Of a stretch of DNA of 9,384 nt, positions 7,067 to 9,384 are shown in pieces. The notes beneath the pieces are model-generated. The model saw nothing but the letters and a program-made list of their open reading frames with translations, was not told the DNA's origin and made no database searches. The translations under genes and the position numbers were made by a program. Every line of letters starts with the position of its first letter. Within the stretch, counting starts at the first letter, position 1. Origin of the DNA: Acidimicrobiia bacterium (GTDB lineage Bacteria; Actinomycetota; Acidimicrobiia; IMCC26256; JAENVU01); contig JADGON010000362.1 of assembly GCA_017882945.1 (NCBI GenBank), positions 1 through 9,384 of the forward strand, given 5' to 3'.

Positions 7067-7124
7067 CGCACACGCCCGGCGGGCCATTCTGCGTCGAAAA
7101 GAGCCGGGGAGGTCTCGAGCGTGA
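7059..7124 (+). CDS. Possible 21-codon linker ORF between secG and the binding-protein gene
   Basis: A TTG at 7059-7061, overlapping the end of secG in another frame, opens a 21-codon Arg-rich reading frame (ADAHARRAILRRKEPGRSRA after the start). Its TGA at 7122-7124 overlaps the GTG start of the next gene as GTGA. GGGG at 7047-7050 is eight bases upstream. The arrangement could carry ribosomes from secG to the lipoprotein gene, but a frame this short is easily produced by chance in GC-rich DNA, and the downstream gene has its own strong ribosome site inside it. I recognise no family. Confidence 0.15.
   Translation: MADAHARRAILRRKEPGRSRA
7106..7112 (+). promoter_or_regulatory. Shine-Dalgarno site of the substrate-binding protein gene
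   Basis: GGGGAGG, eight bases before GTG 7121. It decides for the GTG start, which yields a proper n-region with three basic residues ahead of the lipoprotein signal helix. No convincing promoter was found in the 54 bases after secG, so transcription may continue from upstream or begin inside secG. Confidence 0.75.
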
Positions 7125-8815
7125 TTCGAACGAAGCGTTCGCTCATCGTGGTGTCATTGATTGCAGTGCTGGCCATGGTGCTGGCTGCGTGCAGCAGCAG
7201 CAGCAAGAGCACCAGCAGCACGACCTCGGGCGGGAGCAGCGCCTCGGGCGGCACCGTGCCCAACGGCGGCACGCTGGTCGCCGGAGCCGAACAGGAACCC
7301 GACTGTGCGGACTGGATCGCGAGCTGCGCGGGGGCGAGCTGGGGGCTCTACACGATCCAGGAGCACACGATGCCCCGGACCTTCGACTTCGTGAAGAAGA
7401 ACAACGTCTGGACCGAGGTCCCGAACATCCTGCTCGCAGGTGAGCCCACCGTCAGCGAAGTTGGCGGCAAGCAGACGGTCACCTACAAGATCAACCCGAA
7501 GGCCGTGTGGTCCGACGGCCAGCCGATCACCTCGACCGACTTCAAGTACACGTGGAACCAGGTCGCGACCGGTAGCGACATCTACGACAAGACCGGGTAC
7601 AACCTGATCGAGGGCGTCAACGACAGCGATCCCAAGACCGCGGTCGTCACGTTCAGCAGCCCGTACGCGGGCTGGAAGCAGCTCTTCGGAGCGTTCTACG
7701 GCGTGATGCCGAGCCACATCCTCCAGGGCCAGGACCGCAGCGCCGCCATGTCGAACGGCTACGCCTGGTCCGGTGGTCCGTGGATCGCCAAGTGGGACAA
7801 GGGCGTGCAGGTCACCCTCACCCCGAACCCGAACTGGTACGGCTCGAAGCCACACCTCGACAAGGTGATCTTCAAGTTCGAGGCCGACACCTCGGCCGAG
7901 TTCAAGGCGTTCAGCAACGGCGAGACGATGGCCATCTACCCGCAGCCGCAGCTCGACGCGGTCTCGCAGATCCAGGCCGGCATCCCGGGTGCGAAGACCT
8001 TCTACACCGCGGATACAGGCAACGTTGAAGCGCTGTGGATCAACAACCAGAAGGCACCGTTCACGTCGAAGGCGGTGCGCCAGGCGTTCGCCTACGCGAT
8101 CGACCGCAACGCGATCGTGAAGAAGCTCTTCGGGGCACTCAACGTGACGAAGGCCGTGAACACCATCAACCCGCCGATCCTGAGCACCTACTCGGACCCG
8201 AACGCGTGGGCCGGTTACGGGCTCAACCTCAGCAAGGTGAACAGCCTGATGACGGGCGACGGCTGGAAGAAGGGATCCGACGGGATCTGGGCCAAGGGCG
8301 GCCAGAAGGCGACCTTCGAGATTCGCAGCACGACCGGCAACAAGCGCCGTGAGCTGACCGAGCAGATCCTGCAGGAGCAGCTCAAGGCCGCAGGCTTCGG
8401 TCTCACGGTGGCCAACCAGGCTGCCGGCGACCTCTTCGGTACGACGCTTCCCGCCGGCGACTACACGTTGTCGTTGTACGCCCAGACGGCGACGAGTCTC
8501 CAGCCGGGTCTCTGCACGATCTTCTGTGCGACCAACATCCCGACCGCGGCCAACGGCAACTCCGGCCAGAACTGGCAGCGGGTGGACACGGCGGCGAACG
8601 AGGCGCTGCTGAAGGTCGACACGGACCTCAGTGACGCGTCCCGCATCGCCAACTCCAAGAAGGCCGACAAGATCCTCGCGACGGATCAGGTCTCGCTTCC
8701 CCTTGACCCGCTTCCGAACATCCTGCTGTGGAGCAACAAGATCGTGGGCCCGGTCCACGACGACCCGATCCTGGGGATGTTCGGCAACCTCGCCGACTGG
8801 GGTCTGAAGAAGTAG
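7121..8815 (+). CDS. ABC importer substrate-binding lipoprotein, family 5 (Opp/Dpp type)
   Basis: Extracytoplasmic, lipid-anchored solute receptor of a peptide/nickel-type ABC importer, 564 residues. From GTG 7121 the N-terminus has a basic n-region (R3, K5, R6), a hydrophobic stretch at 8-20 and a lipobox LAAC, so the mature protein begins at lipidated C24. A Ser/Thr/Gly linker follows (about 25-50), encoded partly by a run of AGC codons. Family 5 signatures include WSDGQPITSTDFKYTW (from W130), NPNWYGSKPHLDKVIFKF, and NNQKAPFTSKAVRQAFAYAIDR (from 308), the usual hinge-proximal motif. The mature part has exactly four more cysteines in two close pairs, C62/C69 and C465/C469, likely disulfides. 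The ligand cannot be read from sequence; oligopeptides are the default, but other solutes are possible. The adjacent permease gene supports the transporter assignment. A hairpin after the stop probably lets this gene be expressed above its partners. Confidence 0.92.
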   Translation: MIRTKRSLIVVSLIAVLAMVLAACSSSSKSTSSTTSGGSSASGGTVPNGGTLVAGAEQEPDCADWIASCAGASWGLYTIQEHTMPRTFDFVKKNNVWTEVPNILLAGEPTVSEVGGKQTVTYKINPKAVWSDGQPITSTDFKYTWNQVATGSDIYDKTGYNLIEGVNDSDPKTAVVTFSSPYAGWKQLFGAFYGVMPSHILQGQDRSAAMSNGYAWSGGPWIAKWDKGVQVTLTPNPNWYGSKPHLDKVIFKFEADTSAEFKAFSNGETMAIYPQPQLDAVSQIQAGIPGAKTFYTADTGNVEALWINNQKAPFTSKAVRQAFAYAIDRNAIVKKLFGALNVTKAVNTINPPILSTYSDPNAWAGYGLNLSKVNSLMTGDGWKKGSDGIWAKGGQKATFEIRSTTGNKRRELTEQILQEQLKAAGFGLTVANQAAGDLFGTTLPAGDYTLSLYAQTATSLQPGLCTIFCATNIPTAANGNSGQNWQRVDTAANEALLKVDTDLSDASRIANSKKADKILATDQVSLPLDPLPNILLWSNKIVGPVHDDPILGMFGNLADWGLKK

Positions 8816-8842
8816 CGAGCTGAAACGGAAGGTTCGGTAGCA

Positions 8843-8853
8843 ATCACAGTGAT
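8843..8853. repeat. Short palindrome ATCACAGTGAT
   Basis: Two 5-base arms (ATCAC and GTGAT) around a central A, 27 bases after the binding-protein stop and 7 bases before the large hairpin. It could be a small operator half or chance; no promoter is visible nearby to regulate. Confidence 0.2.
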
Positions 8854-8860
8854 CTGACAA

Positions 8861-8890
8861 CCGGGTCCGGCCCTTCGGGGTCGGACCCGG
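8861..8890 (+). terminator. Strong stem-loop, partial terminator or attenuator between binding protein and permease
   Basis: CCGGGTCCGGCCC (8861-8873) pairs with GGGTCGGACCCGG (8878-8890) around a TTCG loop: 13 pairs, one of them G-U, with a very stable UUCG-type tetraloop. The tract that follows (CTTGCTCGG) has few Ts, so termination may be incomplete. This position, directly after the binding-protein gene and before the permease, is typical of importer operons, where such a hairpin stabilises the upstream message and lowers expression of the membrane parts. The structure is seen directly; the regulatory effect is inferred. Confidence 0.75.
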
Positions 8891-8900
8891 CTTGCTCGGG

Positions 8901-8916
8901 CGAAGGGAACCCTTCG
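8901..8916 (+). repeat. Inverted repeat covering the permease ribosome-binding region
   Basis: CGAAGGG (8901-8907) and CCCTTCG (8910-8916) are perfect 7-base arms around AA. The left arm holds the only Shine-Dalgarno-like sequence (GAAGGG) ahead of ATG 8921, about 13 bases away, which is long. Closed, the hairpin would hide that site. CCCTTCG also occurs at 8871-8877 at the top of the preceding hairpin, so the left arm has two possible partners. Regulation of permease translation is an inference. Confidence 0.4.
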
Positions 8917-8920
8917 GCGG

Positions 8921-9384
8921 ATGCTGACCTACATCACACGGCGAGCGCTGTACTCGATTCCGGTGATCATCATTGCCTCGTTCCTGCTGTTCTGGTTCGT
9001 CTCGGGGACCTTCGACCCGTGCGCCAAGCTGCGCGGGACCCGAGAGGGAGCGGCGTCGTACGCACGCTGTCAGAAGCGACTCGGCACCACCGAGCCGATC
9101 CTCGTGCAGTACAAGTCGTGGCTGGGCGACGCGGCGCAGGGTGACCTCGGCAAGAGCTCGCGCACCAACGAGGACGTCGCCGCGATGCTCTCGCGGTCGC
9201 TCTGGTACACGGTGCAACTGATCTTCTGGGGCATCTTGTTCTCGGCGGTGGTCGCCGTCGCGCTCGGGGTGTACTCCGCCGTGAAGCAGTATTCCGTGCT
9301 CGACTACACCTTCACCGGGCTCTCGTTCGTCGGGTTAGCGATGCCCCCGTTCTGGTTCGGGCTCCTCGCGATCCAGTTCCTCGC
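8921..9384 (+). CDS. ABC importer permease, DppB/OppB type (3' end beyond window)
   Basis: First membrane subunit of the importer whose binding protein is encoded upstream; the visible 154 residues are about half of a normal permease. ATG 8921 gives the family's usual opening, MLTYITRRALYSIPVI, a short cytoplasmic N-terminus leading into a first membrane helix near 10-30. A roughly 65-residue extracytoplasmic loop follows, with the typical LGTTEPILVQYKSWLGDAAQGDLGKS segment, then helices near 96-118 and 131-153 with FVGLAMPPFWFGLL, a conserved DppB/OppB stretch. The loop has two cysteines (C34, C50) in FDPCAKLRG and YARCQKRLG, and lacks the usual Gly of the GDP motif after helix 1. The inner-membrane EAA loop that contacts the ATPase lies beyond the right edge. 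A second permease and ATPase genes are expected downstream but cannot be seen. Confidence 0.92.
   Translation, partial: MLTYITRRALYSIPVIIIASFLLFWFVSGTFDPCAKLRGTREGAASYARCQKRLGTTEPILVQYKSWLGDAAQGDLGKSSRTNEDVAAMLSRSLWYTVQLIFWGILFSAVVAVALGVYSAVKQYSVLDYTFTGLSFVGLAMPPFWFGLLAIQFL

Noticed and set aside
7193..7222. AGC triplet run as a microsatellite or phase-variation tract
   Set aside because: It encodes the Ser-rich linker common after the lipidated cysteine. It is a triplet repeat, so length change would not shift the frame, and only four perfect units are consecutive.
8905..8910. GGGAAC as an ECF sigma -35 element before the permease
   Set aside because: No matching -10 lies 16-17 bases downstream, and that position falls inside the permease coding sequence; the bases are better explained by the inverted repeat.
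7154..9217. 687-codon open frame on the minus strand
   Set aside because: Antisense to the binding protein and permease and running straight through the strong hairpin at 8861-8890; Arg/Val/Asp-rich shadow composition and no recognisable motif.

Overview
This GC-rich window (mostly G/C third positions, every gene on the + strand) looks like core chromosome from an actinomycete-type bacterium. The gene order uvrC, rapZ, yvcK, gap, pgk, tpiA, secG is the familiar actinobacterial order. UvrC and RapZ also read like Actinomycetota proteins, for example the GRS ending of the RapZ Walker A motif. The cysteine-paired peptide-type binding protein directly after secG makes an Acidimicrobiia-like member plausible, but that placement is inference.

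Layout: (1) 1-3675 holds the nucleotide excision repair nuclease gene uvrC (5' end cut by the window edge), then rapZ and yvcK. These genes overlap: ATGA at uvrC/rapZ and an 8-base overlap at rapZ/yvcK. (2) 3721-6735 is a lower-glycolysis cluster, gap-pgk-tpiA, with short gaps and a TGATG overlap at pgk/tpiA. (3) 6833-7066 is secG, preceded by a 97-base gap carrying an inverted repeat. (4) 7121-9384 is the start of an Opp/Dpp-type ABC importer: a lipoprotein substrate-binding protein, a 105-base gap with a strong terminator-like hairpin and a second hairpin over the next gene's ribosome-binding region, then the first permease gene, cut by the right edge.

Working together: rapZ and yvcK encode nucleotide or amino-sugar sensing proteins that tie central carbon flow to cell-wall precursor supply in other bacteria. 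Here they run into the genes for the triose-phosphate part of glycolysis. SecG belongs to the Sec translocon, which exports proteins such as the lipoprotein encoded next to it. The importer probably brings in peptides or similar small solutes.

The most notable points are that whiA, normally between yvcK and gap, is missing (only 45 bases separate them), and that the gap between binding protein and permease is densely structured. I do not see a clearly new biological system. No tRNA, rRNA, CRISPR array, insertion sequence or phage gene is visible, and no stretch over 300 bases lacks a gene.
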